Below, piece after piece: positions 26,428 through 35,872 of a DNA stretch of 37,565 bases; position 1 is the first letter of the stretch, and every line of letters begins with the position of its first letter. This DNA is from Myxococcota bacterium. Lineage in GTDB: Bacteria > Myxococcota_A > Polyangia > JAAYKL01. The notes beneath the pieces were generated by a model that had not been told where the DNA came from, searched no databases, and was given only the letters and a program-made list of their open reading frames with translations. The stretch covers positions 1 through 37,565 of the forward strand of contig JASJCT010000052.1 of the NCBI GenBank assembly GCA_030065855.1, in the 5' to 3' direction. The position numbers and the translations under genes were made by a program.

Positions 26428-26640
26428 GTTTCTACGTCCTCTTCAGCTTGTCTTACATTGAACTACTTGTCGTACTTTATACTACATTGACATGTGTGCG
26501 TCAAAAAACGCACTCCTGTTTGTAGCCGTACCCCCCCCCACAAGCAAGCAATATTTTAATTTTTTGGTTTACGTTATTATTGGCAAGGAAGCATCGGTAG
26601 AAAAGCATCACCTCAAACCGACACGTATGAATGACCTGGC

Positions 26641-26728
26641 CCGCCTCCGCCGAGCCTACGGCGGGGTTATCGAGTTTCGAGATAGATTACGAAGAACCAA
26701 GATCCCGCCGTAGGCTCGGCGGAGGCGG
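26641..26728. repeat. 25-bp perfect inverted repeat flanking 38 bases
   Basis: The left arm is 26641-26665 and the right arm 26704-26728; the arms are exact reverse complements. Each arm also contains its own hairpin (CCGCCG-N6-CGGCGG). The arms are far richer in G+C than the neighbouring 26428-26640. The form suggests a mobile palindromic repeat (REP doublet or small MITE). The rest of the 26428-26878 gap holds a run of nine C at 26531-26539 and no supported gene. Confidence 0.75.
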
Positions 26729-26878
26729 ACACGTCAAAGCTTGACTCATCTACGCACCGGCCAAACCTGCCTTGGACACATAAGAGTGCTATATTACTCT
26801 GGTGCCGTCCTTGTTTTTAAGGCATCATCACTTAAGACCAGTAAGACCAGTTCCTTTTCCAAAGGGGATAGTATCACA

Positions 26879-29218
26879 ATGACAGATGCTAAAAAGCCAC
26901 GAAATACCTCAATCCTACCGATCTTGCCCTTGCGCAACTCTGTTATGTTTCCAGCATCGGTTGTTCCAATAAATGTCGGACGGCCCAAATCCGTGCGCGT
27001 CATCGAGGAGGTCTCAAAATCAGAAGATCAACTCATCGGTGTCCTGAGCCAGATTCAGCCCGATACCGAAGAGCCCACCTGGGGAGATCTGTACAAGATC
27101 GGAACAGCCGCCCGAGTCCTCAAAGTTGTAAAACTCGGCGACGGGAATTTTTCCGTTGTTCTGCAGGGATCCCACAGAATCCGATTGATCGAGTCGATAT
27201 CCGGTCAACCCCATCTGATCGGCCTTGTTGAAAATATCAAAACCAAAACAACCAGTGACCTGGCCATCGATGCGCTGGCCACCAATCTCAGGGAAACAGC
27301 TAGACAACTCATCTCCCTGCTGCCCAACCTGCCTCGCGAAGCAGCCGGTGTGCTGGACCACGTTTCTGATGCAGGTACCCTAGCCGACCTGGTAGCTTCC
27401 AATTTGACCGTTTCCGTCGAGGAGAAACAGCGTGTGCTCGAGGCCATCGAACTGGAGCACCGACTCCGCACGTGCCTCCAGCTACTCACCAAACAGTTGG
27501 AAATACTCAAGGTAAAAAAAGAAATCTCCTCTATGGTCCAAGAAGAGATGGGCCGATCTCAACGGGAGTACTTCCTGCGCCAGCAACTCAAAGCAATAAA
27601 AGAAGAACTCGGTGAGAGCGGGGAAGAAGAAGACGAAATCGAGGAGATTCGCGAGCGCATCGTCAACGCCGGCATGAGCGCAGAAGCCGAAAAAATGGCC
27701 CAAAAACAGCTGGGTCGGTTAAAACATATGCAGAGCTCGTCAGCTGAGTATACCGTCACTCGAACTTATCTGGATTGGCTGCTCGACGTTCCCTGGACCA
27801 ACGCCACTGAAGATAAACTGGATGTGGACAAAGTGCGCGAGGTGCTCGACGAAGATCACTACGACCTGGATAAAGTAAAGCGCCGTATCCTGGAACAAAT
27901 CGCCGTACTAAAGCTCAAGCCAGATAAAAAAGGACCCATTCTCTGCCTGGTGGGCCCGCCGGGCGTGGGCAAAACCTCCCTGGGTCGATCAATTGCCAGA
28001 GCCGTGGGTAGGGAGTTTGTTCGGGTCTCACTCGGCGGCATTCGGGACGAGGCAGAGATACGCGGACATCGCCGCACCTATGTGGGTGCTTTGCCCGGAA
28101 GAATTCTACAGGGAATGAAACGGGCAGGAACCATCAACCCCTTGTTCATGCTCGACGAGCTCGACAAGTTGGGCAGCGATTTTCGAGGCGATCCTGCCTC
28201 GGCCCTGCTCGAAGTACTCGATCCTGAACAGAATAGCTCGTTTTCAGACCACTACTTGGAAGTCCCCTACGATCTGTCCAAGGTCATGTTTATTGGCACT
28301 GCAAACACCCTCTCGACCATTCCCCCAGCGCTCCTCGATAGGATGGAAGTTATTGAAATTCCAGGATACACGCGCGAGGAAAAGCGCCGCATCGCCTTTG
28401 GCTTCATCATCCCCAAGCAGCTGGACGAGCACGGGATCGAGGAAAAATGCCTCCAGTTTAGCGATGAGGCTGTCTTCAAAATCATCGATGCCTATACGCG
28501 GGAAGCCGGGGTCCGGAATCTGGAGCGGGAAGTGGCAGCTGTGTGCCGATCCGTCGCCGTTAAGGTCGCTGAGGGAAAATACGGTAGACAACAACCCGTC
28601 CAAGCAGATGTGGCGTTCGTCGAGGAAGCCCTGGGACCACCCAGGTTCTTCCCGGAAATGGCAGATCGGTGCGAGGTACCCGGGGTGGCCACAGGACTGG
28701 CATGGACGCCGACTGGCGGCGATATCATCTTTATCGAAGCCACCAAAATGAAGGGAAAGGGCAAAATGGCCATGACCGGTCAGCTGGGAGATGTGATGAA
28801 GGAATCCGCCCAAACAGCCCTCTCTTTTGTCAGAGCAAACGCAGAAGAACTCGGCCTCGACCCGGAATTCAGCGATCAATACGATATTCACCTCCACGTG
28901 CCAGCCGGTAGCGTACCCAAAGATGGTCCCAGCGCAGGCGCGGCCATGCTCACCTCAATCGTGTCCCTGTTTTCAGGTCAAAGGGCCCGGCCAGACGTGG
29001 CCATGACCGGTGAGATTACCCTGCGCGGGTTGATTCTGCCCATTGGCGGGGTTAAGGAGAAAGTATTGGCAGCCCATCGGGCCGGCATTAAGACAGTCGT
29101 ACTGCCAGAGCGGAATAAAAAAGACAAACCAGACATCCCCAAGGAAATTCTCGATGAGCTCAACCTGGTGTTTGTCAAGCGCATGGAAGAAGTCCTCAAA
29201 GCTGCACTGCAAGAATAA
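26879..29218 (+). CDS. lon: ATP-dependent protease Lon (LonA)
   Basis: Degrades misfolded and regulatory proteins in the cytoplasm. 779 residues from the ATG at 26879, which begins at the normal family position (TSILPILPLRNSVMFP) and has AAAGGGGA upstream; the frame is open to 26741 but that extension is unlike Lon. The substrate-binding N domain is about 10-205, followed by coiled-coil helices. The AAA+ domain has Walker A GPPGVGKTS near 359 and Walker B FMLDELDK near 425. The protease domain has the catalytic Ser in KDGPSAGAAM near 685 and Lys in GGVKEK near 726. No clear sigma-32 promoter is seen. Confidence 0.97.
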   Translation: MTDAKKPRNTSILPILPLRNSVMFPASVVPINVGRPKSVRVIEEVSKSEDQLIGVLSQIQPDTEEPTWGDLYKIGTAARVLKVVKLGDGNFSVVLQGSHRIRLIESISGQPHLIGLVENIKTKTTSDLAIDALATNLRETARQLISLLPNLPREAAGVLDHVSDAGTLADLVASNLTVSVEEKQRVLEAIELEHRLRTCLQLLTKQLEILKVKKEISSMVQEEMGRSQREYFLRQQLKAIKEELGESGEEEDEIEEIRERIVNAGMSAEAEKMAQKQLGRLKHMQSSSAEYTVTRTYLDWLLDVPWTNATEDKLDVDKVREVLDEDHYDLDKVKRRILEQIAVLKLKPDKKGPILCLVGPPGVGKTSLGRSIARAVGREFVRVSLGGIRDEAEIRGHRRTYVGALPGRILQGMKRAGTINPLFMLDELDKLGSDFRGDPASALLEVLDPEQNSSFSDHYLEVPYDLSKVMFIGTANTLSTIPPALLDRMEVIEIPGYTREEKRRIAFGFIIPKQLDEHGIEEKCLQFSDEAVFKIIDAYTREAGVRNLEREVAAVCRSVAVKVAEGKYGRQQPVQADVAFVEEALGPPRFFPEMADRCEVPGVATGLAWTPTGGDIIFIEATKMKGKGKMAMTGQLGDVMKESAQTALSFVRANAEELGLDPEFSDQYDIHLHVPAGSVPKDGPSAGAAMLTSIVSLFSGQRARPDVAMTGEITLRGLILPIGGVKEKVLAAHRAGIKTVVLPERNKKDKPDIPKEILDELNLVFVKRMEEVLKAALQE

Positions 29219-29225
29219 AAAAAAT

Positions 29226-29270
29226 CGGCGAACTCATGGATGGGGGGGGCATCCGGGGATGAGTTCGCCG
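29226..29270. terminator. Nested hairpin just after lon
   Basis: CGGCGAACTCAT (29226-29237) and ATGAGTTCGCCG (29259-29270) are perfect 12-base arms; inside, GGATG and CATCC form a second stem with a six-G loop. It begins eight bases after the lon stop. On the plus strand no U-run follows; on the minus strand the hairpin is followed by an eight-U run. It may end lon transcripts by structure alone and stop antisense transcription efficiently. The rest of 29271-29613 is AT-rich; CGTCCA/TGGACG (29470-29495) is a weak inverted repeat there, and no gene is seen. Confidence 0.55.
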
Positions 29271-29613
29271 TTAACAGCCTGATTACATATGCAACTGGCG
29301 TGCCAATAGTGCCACCGCTGCGTCAAAAGGAAACAGTAACCTTAAATCGCTTTATAATCACTCAGGTAAAAGGCGGTTTCAGGACTCGGAACCAAATAAA
29401 ATCAATTTCAACTCTGATTGATAAAATATACAAAAGTTTAATTCGTCCTTTCAATTGAGTGATATTTAGCGTCCATAATTGAAATAAACTGGACGTTGAT
29501 TATCGTTGGCGAAGAATGTAAGTTTGTCTTTGAGGTGATAGTATTATCTAGTGTAGGTCTCGAATCCAGTGATGGGACACTGAACAAGCGGGACCCATTG
29601 CAAGGAGTATCCG

Positions 29614-30384
29614 TTGAAACGGTCTTTATTTGCAGTTTATTTGGGACTGGTCTTAATGGGCGGCACGGGCCACGCAGACGGGTTTGCCACCAAACCCGAC
29701 CGGTCGCTTTTTGTGGGGATCGATCTGGGTACGGGACTGCATCCGGGTAAAGAGGTCAGATCGCCTGATGATCTTTACAACCCGCCCGGTGCTGGGCCAG
29801 AAGCCTATTCAGCCGCGGGATTTCTCCTGGGTATCTCAGCGGGATTCCGGTTCAATGAGCAACTGGCCATCGAACTCGGCTGGCACGAGCAGCAGCACGA
29901 TGCCCACGACGCATGGGGCGGGGTCGCCTCCTTTAACCTGTCGCATCTGGCCCTGCGATTTGCCATTCCTTTTTACACCCGGCAGACACTGGTTTTTGAT
30001 GTCGGACCAGCGATCGGCGGGTTCAGATATGGCGATGTGGCCGGCACCTCGTTCGATGACAACGGCTTGATTGCGACCGGGGGGGTTCTCGGCATTACCC
30101 TCGAACACGAGCTGATGCTCGGGGTCGTGGCCACCCTCAATCTGACCTACTTGCCCCTAGCCCGCATCGGCAAAGATGAAGTGCTCATTTTGTGCGGGTA
30201 TGTCTACGAGGCATTTGCCTCAGACTACGACCAGGAATGCCCAGAGGGCGCGCCTCATGACACGCCTTATCAACCGCTTGATTCTGTATGGGTAAAACTG
30301 GATGAAAAGGATTTTTCCAAGACGGAATTTATCCAACTATTCTGGCTTTCGGTAGGCATTCAGTTCGAATGGACGTTTCGCTAA
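29614..30384 (+). CDS. Outer-membrane beta-barrel protein
   Basis: A 256-residue protein starting with TTG; AAGGAG six bases before it decides the start. A signal peptide (MKRSLFAVYLGLVLMGGTGHA) is followed by alternating strands (SLFVGIDLGTGL, FLLGISAGFRFNEQLAIELGW, LALRFAIPFYTR, LGVVATLNLTYL) and it ends in a strand closing WTFR, typical of small barrels. Two Cys in the C-terminal third could form a disulfide. The family and role are unknown. It lies 107 bases upstream of the PP2C gene on the same strand and may or may not share its transcript. Confidence 0.7.
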   Translation: MKRSLFAVYLGLVLMGGTGHADGFATKPDRSLFVGIDLGTGLHPGKEVRSPDDLYNPPGAGPEAYSAAGFLLGISAGFRFNEQLAIELGWHEQQHDAHDAWGGVASFNLSHLALRFAIPFYTRQTLVFDVGPAIGGFRYGDVAGTSFDDNGLIATGGVLGITLEHELMLGVVATLNLTYLPLARIGKDEVLILCGYVYEAFASDYDQECPEGAPHDTPYQPLDSVWVKLDEKDFSKTEFIQLFWLSVGIQFEWTFR

Positions 30385-30491
30385 CTTTCGCAACGTTGAA
30401 AATTGGATAATAATGATATCGTGATACAAGCCATTAAACCGATAGGCTGTTGGTTCGGCGTGTATGAATTCGTCCGGAGATATATTGAAGA

Positions 30492-32171
30492 ATGAATACG
30501 CCCGAAAACAAAACCGGCTCCGCAAAGACGGTGCCGTCTGGCAAGGAGATAACCGTTCATGTTTTTGGACGGACCGATGTGGGGCTGGTCCGGGAACACA
30601 ATGAAGACAATTTCCTGGTCGCGGATTTAACCGCGGGCAATCGCAGTATCAAACCAGAAGTTCAGGAACATGTTGTCGGACCAAAAGGCTCGCTTTTTAC
30701 TGTTTGCGATGGCATGGGCGGCGCTGCTGCTGGAGAAGTGGCCAGTAAAATAGGCGTCGATACAATCTATGACATGATGCAGGCTGAGCCCCTCCCGGAA
30801 ACCGATGAGGACCTGGCGTGCCGGCTGGAAGCCGCCATTACCGAAGCTGGCCTGCGAATTTTCAAAGCAGCAAAGGAGGATCGCAGGCAACGGGGCATGG
30901 GCACCACTGTCACCGCCGCGGTAATGACCGGTCCCAGACTCATCATCGGGCAAGTCGGAGATTCACGGGCGTATATTCTTCGCGGTGAGAATTTGGTTCA
31001 AGTGACCAAAGATCAGTCCCTCGTACAGCAGCTGATCGATGCAAAGCAACTCACCGTAGAAGAGGCAAAACATTTCGACAAGACCAACATTATCCTCCAG
31101 GCCCTTGGCACTGCTGAAGAAATTCACGTGGACATGACATCGGTGGTGCTCAGACGCGGGGATATCTTGGTCATGTGCAGCGATGGCCTGTCTGGGCTCG
31201 TTTCCGAAGACATTATGACGCGTGTGATACAGGATATCAGCGATCCCACCGAAGTGTGCCGCACGCTCACGGATCTGGCCTGTCATGCTGGGGGGCACGA
31301 TAATATCACGGTCATTATAGCGCGGTTTGGCGGGGACGGTCTCCTGGTATCCAAGGATACCGATGACCTCTCGTATCGGCAATATCGATACTCAACCAGC
31401 TCAGAAATTACCCTGAGATCGCCCAATCCCTTGGGGATCGGAGCCCAGGGCGTGGACATTCAGGAAAAAAGTCCTCCCCCTTCCCAGGTACCTGGCACTG
31501 CCCCAAAAGAAATACCCCGTCCCCCGCCGGTTCCATCGAGACATGCATCCCCCAATAAAGCCCAGCACGCGCCTCCTGTGGCCAGCGATAGCCAGGCGGA
31601 CAGCCGATCGTTTGGCGCGCTTAGCGGTATTGCTGCAGTATTGCTGGTAGCTGTTGCAGTGGCAGCATACACATTGTCCTCGGGATCGGAACCGGCCATG
31701 CCAGACCAAGACAGCCAGCAGATAGCCCCGGAAGAAGTGGTGAGGCCCATACAACCAAACACTGCTGTGATAAGTGCTCCGACAGATGCGGATCTGCTGC
31801 CCCTGGACCCGGACGAACCTGTGCTCGGTCCCACGCCAGAAGAAGCGTTTTTAGGCACTGGTTTGGATTCAGACACGGGCATGCAGCATCGCCAGGGACG
31901 CAAGAAAAAGCCGAGAAAAAAGCCACATATTGTGGTCGGCGAAACAATATCTGCTGATCCATCATCCCCAGAGATACCCGGAGAACAAGATGTAACCACC
32001 CAGTCGGCGACCGAGCCAGTCGATCCAAGTGAGGAGGAAAAAGACACCCCAGCAGCGGACCCTCAGACTTCAGCAACAACACCCGAGGCAGGATCTGAGG
32101 TCGACCGAGAAGATACTGAGGCGGCAACGCCTGTAATTATTCCCAGGCCATTAGATGAGAATCCGTTTTAA
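30492..32171 (+). CDS. Membrane-anchored PP2C-type Ser/Thr phosphatase
   Basis: A 559-residue protein. The PP2C domain spans about 20-280 with all main motifs: VREHNEDNF, VCDGMGG (metal-binding Asp near 73), GMGTTVTAA, GQVGDSRAYILR, CSDGLSG and GGHDNITVI. A Pro-rich linker leads to one transmembrane helix at about 372-398, then an acidic, Pro/Thr-rich outer region with a basic patch (RKKKPRKKP). The phosphatase domain is therefore cytoplasmic. The kinase gene follows after 27 bases, making this the opposing enzyme of the pair. Confidence 0.93.
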   Translation: MNTPENKTGSAKTVPSGKEITVHVFGRTDVGLVREHNEDNFLVADLTAGNRSIKPEVQEHVVGPKGSLFTVCDGMGGAAAGEVASKIGVDTIYDMMQAEPLPETDEDLACRLEAAITEAGLRIFKAAKEDRRQRGMGTTVTAAVMTGPRLIIGQVGDSRAYILRGENLVQVTKDQSLVQQLIDAKQLTVEEAKHFDKTNIILQALGTAEEIHVDMTSVVLRRGDILVMCSDGLSGLVSEDIMTRVIQDISDPTEVCRTLTDLACHAGGHDNITVIIARFGGDGLLVSKDTDDLSYRQYRYSTSSEITLRSPNPLGIGAQGVDIQEKSPPPSQVPGTAPKEIPRPPPVPSRHASPNKAQHAPPVASDSQADSRSFGALSGIAAVLLVAVAVAAYTLSSGSEPAMPDQDSQQIAPEEVVRPIQPNTAVISAPTDADLLPLDPDEPVLGPTPEEAFLGTGLDSDTGMQHRQGRKKKPRKKPHIVVGETISADPSSPEIPGEQDVTTQSATEPVDPSEEEKDTPAADPQTSATTPEAGSEVDREDTEAATPVIIPRPLDENPF

Positions 32172-32198
32172 TGGCGACATCGAGAAGAAGGAGACAAA

Positions 32199-34121
32199 GT
32201 GGCTGATGACATAATGTGCCCGAAGTGCACCGCTCCAAACCCGAAAGAAACGGTGTTTTGCGGCAAGTGCGGCGAGCGGCTGATCAGCGGCAAGTCCCAA
32301 AATGAATCCGCGGATCCCCTGATCGGTTCCTTTGTTGGGGATCGGTTTTTGGTCCATGAAAAACTGGGCGAAGGGGGTATGGGGGTGGTCTATCGCGCGG
32401 AACAAACCGCAATAAAACGGCCGGTAGCGTTAAAAGTCCTACACGCCACCCTTACCCAAGACGAGAGCCTACACGCGCGGTTCCACAATGAAGCAGCCGC
32501 ATCGAGCCGGTTGACCCATCCCAACACGGTAACCATCTACGATTTCGGTAGGACTGACTCGGGATCCCTCTACATTGCAATGGAATTCATCGAAGGCAAG
32601 AGCCTCGATGATGAGATCCAGGAAAAAGGACCGCTGGCGTGGCGTCGGGCGAGCCAGATCGCGGGCCAGATCTGCGACTCCCTGAGTGATGCGCACAGCC
32701 ATAACATTGTTCATCGGGATCTCAAGCCGGAAAATGTGATGCTTTGTAAGCGCGGGGGCAAGTCTGATTTTGTAAAGGTGCTCGACTTTGGTATTGCAAA
32801 GATGCTCGAAGATGACGGCACTGATCAGCGGCAGGCCCTTACCAAGACTGGCATGGTCTTTGGCACGCCCCAGTACATGTCCCCTGAACAGATCCGCGGT
32901 GAAAAGGTCGACCACCGATCAGATATATATTCCCTCGGGGTCATTCTCTACCAAGTGCTGACAGGACAGCTGCCGTTTACTGCTGATACCCCCATGGGTG
33001 TCTTGTCGAAGCATCTCGTTGATACACCGCCCAAGTTTCGTGATACCGACCAAACACTCGTGATACCCGATGCGGTTGAAGCAGTTGTGATGGCTGCCCT
33101 GGCTAAAAAGCCGGAAGACCGACCCCAGACCATGGCCGCGTTTGCCCAACAACTCTCAAATGCTGCTCAAGGGGCGCCCAGCGAGTCTAAAGCAGACAAA
33201 CAGCCCATTGCCGCGACCATGGTTACGGCCACGCCTGGACAATCGGGCAGCACCCAAGCAGGGCCACCTGCCTCCCTGCCGCCAACACAAGTCAGCCCCC
33301 AAATGCCCGGAGGGGCTGTGGTACCTGTGGCAAAGCAGCGATCCGGACGACTCAAAGGTATCCTCATTGTGGCCATACTCCTCGTTGGGGGTGTTGCTGT
33401 GGCCTGGTACCTGGTAGCGGGGTCAGCTGGATCTGGCAGTGACGCACCCAGTCCAGCGGCAGTGGCGTCGACTGCTCCGCCGCCGCTTCAAGTGCAACCC
33501 ATCCTGCCGACCGGCACCCAAGACACCGCGCCCGCGACTAGCCCAACGCCTGAGACCAATACCGGGAGCCTACCAGCTGTGCCAGAAACAGATCCAAAAC
33601 CGAACCCCTCAAATTCAGGTAACAAGCCCACCCAGCCAAAAGATGTTAAATGTAAATTCATCCCCGATCCCAAGGGAGATGCAGTGGGCCTTGGCGTGTT
33701 GGCGCACCTCAGAAAACAGGAAAAAGGGATCAAGAAATGCGCGCGGCTCGGTGCTAATGGAAAAACCCTTTTTCAATACACGGTCAAAAAGGGAGCGCGC
33801 GGGCCCATCAGCATCAGACCTCGGATGTCAGAGGTCCCAGCACAAGTAACCACCTGTTTGAAAAGCCTGATCTCAGGAGATATTGGGTTGGCTGCTGACA
33901 AGCAACGCAGGGGAACAGCAGCGTTTGATTTAAATTTTAAAAAAGGGGCCGTGCGAACCTGTCGGGTGACTGCGGCTGCAACGCCAGTGGCAATCGGTAA
34001 TATCGTAAAGCCGCCTGATCCACCTGAACCCACTACTGGCGAAGCCGAGCAAAATGAAAATGAATCGTCAGATCCGCCAGATCGACCGCCGTTTAAGATT
34101 AGAAAAAAGAAAAAACCCTAA
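32199..34121 (+). CDS. Transmembrane Ser/Thr protein kinase with N-terminal zinc ribbon
   Basis: A 640-residue protein with a GTG start set by AAGAAGGAGA. A zinc ribbon (CPKC at 7-10, CGKC at 21-24) precedes the kinase domain (about 50-310): Gly loop LGEGGMGVVY, K79 (VALKV), HRDLKPEN with D174, DFG with D196 and GTPQYMSPEQ. All catalytic residues are present, so it should be active. A Pro/Gln-rich linker, one transmembrane helix (about 386-410), a Pro/Thr-rich stretch and a periplasmic Cys-containing region follow, the last loosely like the TonB/AgmX C-terminal type. It lies between the PP2C and the cyclase genes. The trigger outside the membrane is unknown. Confidence 0.95.
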   Translation: MADDIMCPKCTAPNPKETVFCGKCGERLISGKSQNESADPLIGSFVGDRFLVHEKLGEGGMGVVYRAEQTAIKRPVALKVLHATLTQDESLHARFHNEAAASSRLTHPNTVTIYDFGRTDSGSLYIAMEFIEGKSLDDEIQEKGPLAWRRASQIAGQICDSLSDAHSHNIVHRDLKPENVMLCKRGGKSDFVKVLDFGIAKMLEDDGTDQRQALTKTGMVFGTPQYMSPEQIRGEKVDHRSDIYSLGVILYQVLTGQLPFTADTPMGVLSKHLVDTPPKFRDTDQTLVIPDAVEAVVMAALAKKPEDRPQTMAAFAQQLSNAAQGAPSESKADKQPIAATMVTATPGQSGSTQAGPPASLPPTQVSPQMPGGAVVPVAKQRSGRLKGILIVAILLVGGVAVAWYLVAGSAGSGSDAPSPAAVASTAPPPLQVQPILPTGTQDTAPATSPTPETNTGSLPAVPETDPKPNPSNSGNKPTQPKDVKCKFIPDPKGDAVGLGVLAHLRKQEKGIKKCARLGANGKTLFQYTVKKGARGPISIRPRMSEVPAQVTTCLKSLISGDIGLAADKQRRGTAAFDLNFKKGAVRTCRVTAAATPVAIGNIVKPPDPPEPTTGEAEQNENESSDPPDRPPFKIRKKKKP

Positions 34122-34142
34122 TGAAAACAAGCAGGCTGACAA

Positions 34143-34175
34143 AATCCCCCCACCCCCCTTTTTCAAAGGGGGAGT
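34143..34175. repeat. CCCCCTTTTTCAAAGGGGG palindromic repeat, kinase-cyclase gap
   Basis: The sequence closely matches the right half of the element at 17736-17779, including the flanking AATCCCCC. The hairpin lies about 30 bases before the cyclase start, in the 82-base gap within the presumed operon, where it could reduce read-through or stabilise mRNA ends. Confidence 0.7.
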
Positions 34176-34203
34176 ATTCGAAAGGCGGTCAGATAGGTCA
34201 GAT

Positions 34204-35832
34204 ATGGCAAGATTGGTAATATTTGACAGCGAAGGCAGACGGGAAGTCCAGCTCATGAACCACAACTCCGTGGGCCGGCACCCCCAAAACCAGGTACAAA
34301 TTCTCGATCGGGTCGTTTCAAAAGAGCACTGCCTGATTTCTTCTGATGAAGAACGCGGGTTTGTGCTCAAGGATTTAGGCAGCCTGAATGGCACGTTCGT
34401 CAACAAGGAACGGGTGGACAAGGAGGTCTTGCTCCGAGACGGGGATGAGATCACCCTCGGCAGCACGCGGTGTATGTTTTTGAGCGAGGAAATGGCGGAC
34501 AGCGCAGCGCAAATGGTCGATGTGAGCGAAGCAGCGCTCCAAAGCCATATCCAATCCAAGATCGCCCGGGTAGAAGACCGCTTTATGCCTGAAACCGACA
34601 TAACAGATAATAAAATTCTGAGATCCGACTACGAAAAACTCAGAGTGACGTACGAATTGCAGCGGGACATTGGCCTGGAACTCGACGTCGACAAAATTTT
34701 CGAACGTATTTTCGAGAGGACATTTGAGATCCTGAATTGCGATCGGGCGGTAATACTGATGCCCGATGAGAGTGGGACCCTCACCCCACGGTCTTTCAAA
34801 ACTAAAAAGCAGGGTGACAAGCCAGTGATCTCGTCCACGCTTGTCAGTCAGGTTCAAAAGGAAAAGGCGGCCATCTTGTCTTCAGATGCCATGATGGATA
34901 GGCGATTCAAAGAGGCCCGGTCGATCATCATGCAGGGCATTCGATCGTCCATGGCCGTGCCGATCATGCATCAATCCGAGCTACTGGGCATCATGATTAT
35001 CGATTCCTCAGTGGCTGTGAACGCCTATACAGAAAAAGATCTTCACCTGCTATCCAACATCGCCAACCAGACGGCTCAGTTCATAAAAAACGCTCAAATG
35101 GCCAAGAAAATTGAGCGGGACGCCACCACTCGTGAGCGATTCTCACGCCTGCTTTCACCAGACCTGGCAGAGCTGGTGGTATCTGGCGAGCTCAGTGTAG
35201 AAAAGGGTGGAGAAAACCGGGTCGCCACGGTGTTATTCGCTGATATCCGTGGATTTACGGCCATGAGTGAGAACATTGCAGCTGCAGAAGTCTTGCAGAT
35301 GCTCAACGAGTACTTTGAAGTGATGGTGGAAATTGTGTTTCGGCACGAGGGAACGGTAGATAAATTCGTGGGTGACGAAATCATGGTCATTTGGGGGGCA
35401 CCGGTCAGTCACGAAGACGATGCGACCCGTGCGGTCCGCGCTGGGCTCGATATGCAGGCTGCGCTGGTGGATTTTAACGGGGCCAGGGAACGCAATGGGC
35501 AGCCACCGATTCACATCGGCATTGGCATTAACACCGGGGAGTTGGTGGCCGGATACATCGGTTCCACTCGGACCATGAGCTATTCTGTGATTGGGGATGT
35601 GGTCAATACGGCCGCGCGAATCTGTTCTGCCGCAGGCCCTGGACAAATCATCGTATCAGAAGACACGTGCCGGCGCATTCAGCCTGAGTTCGAGATGGTC
35701 GCCGTAGATCCACTGCGTGCCAAGGGCAAATCAAAACCCATCAATGTGTATAGCGTCCTTGGCCCGAGCATGGACACCGGCAGGGAAACCACTGGTAGCG
35801 GCACCACCGCATCCCACCTCCTGGAAAAGTAG
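34204..35832 (+). CDS. FHA-GAF-class III adenylate cyclase
   Basis: A 542-residue protein from the ATG at 34204; the frame is open to 34054, but that stretch only translates the repeat element. The FHA domain (about 1-100) has SVGRH, SKEH and GSLNGTFVN, which bind phospho-threonine. A GAF domain (about 150-310) may bind a small ligand. The cyclase domain (about 340-520) keeps both metal Asp residues (FADIRGF, VGDE), the Lys of DKFVGD and the GDVVNTAARI segment, so it should make cAMP; cGMP is less likely. No membrane helix is seen. Placed after kinase and phosphatase genes, it fits a model in which FHA binding to phosphorylated kinase controls cyclic-nucleotide synthesis. Confidence 0.93.
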   Translation: MARLVIFDSEGRREVQLMNHNSVGRHPQNQVQILDRVVSKEHCLISSDEERGFVLKDLGSLNGTFVNKERVDKEVLLRDGDEITLGSTRCMFLSEEMADSAAQMVDVSEAALQSHIQSKIARVEDRFMPETDITDNKILRSDYEKLRVTYELQRDIGLELDVDKIFERIFERTFEILNCDRAVILMPDESGTLTPRSFKTKKQGDKPVISSTLVSQVQKEKAAILSSDAMMDRRFKEARSIIMQGIRSSMAVPIMHQSELLGIMIIDSSVAVNAYTEKDLHLLSNIANQTAQFIKNAQMAKKIERDATTRERFSRLLSPDLAELVVSGELSVEKGGENRVATVLFADIRGFTAMSENIAAAEVLQMLNEYFEVMVEIVFRHEGTVDKFVGDEIMVIWGAPVSHEDDATRAVRAGLDMQAALVDFNGARERNGQPPIHIGIGINTGELVAGYIGSTRTMSYSVIGDVVNTAARICSAAGPGQIIVSEDTCRRIQPEFEMVAVDPLRAKGKSKPINVYSVLGPSMDTGRETTGSGTTASHLLEK

Positions 35833-35872
35833 TAACCGTTAAGACCTACTCGAGAAAAAGCGGCCTCGAGGC

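Noticed and set aside
26492..26713. 73-residue plus-strand frame in the gap before lon
   Set aside because: It runs through the left inverted-repeat arm and a nine-C run, has no good ribosome site and shows no recognisable protein character.
34054..34203. N-terminal extension of the cyclase frame
   Set aside because: It translates the end of the kinase gene in another frame and the palindromic repeat; the FHA domain begins right after the ATG at 34204.
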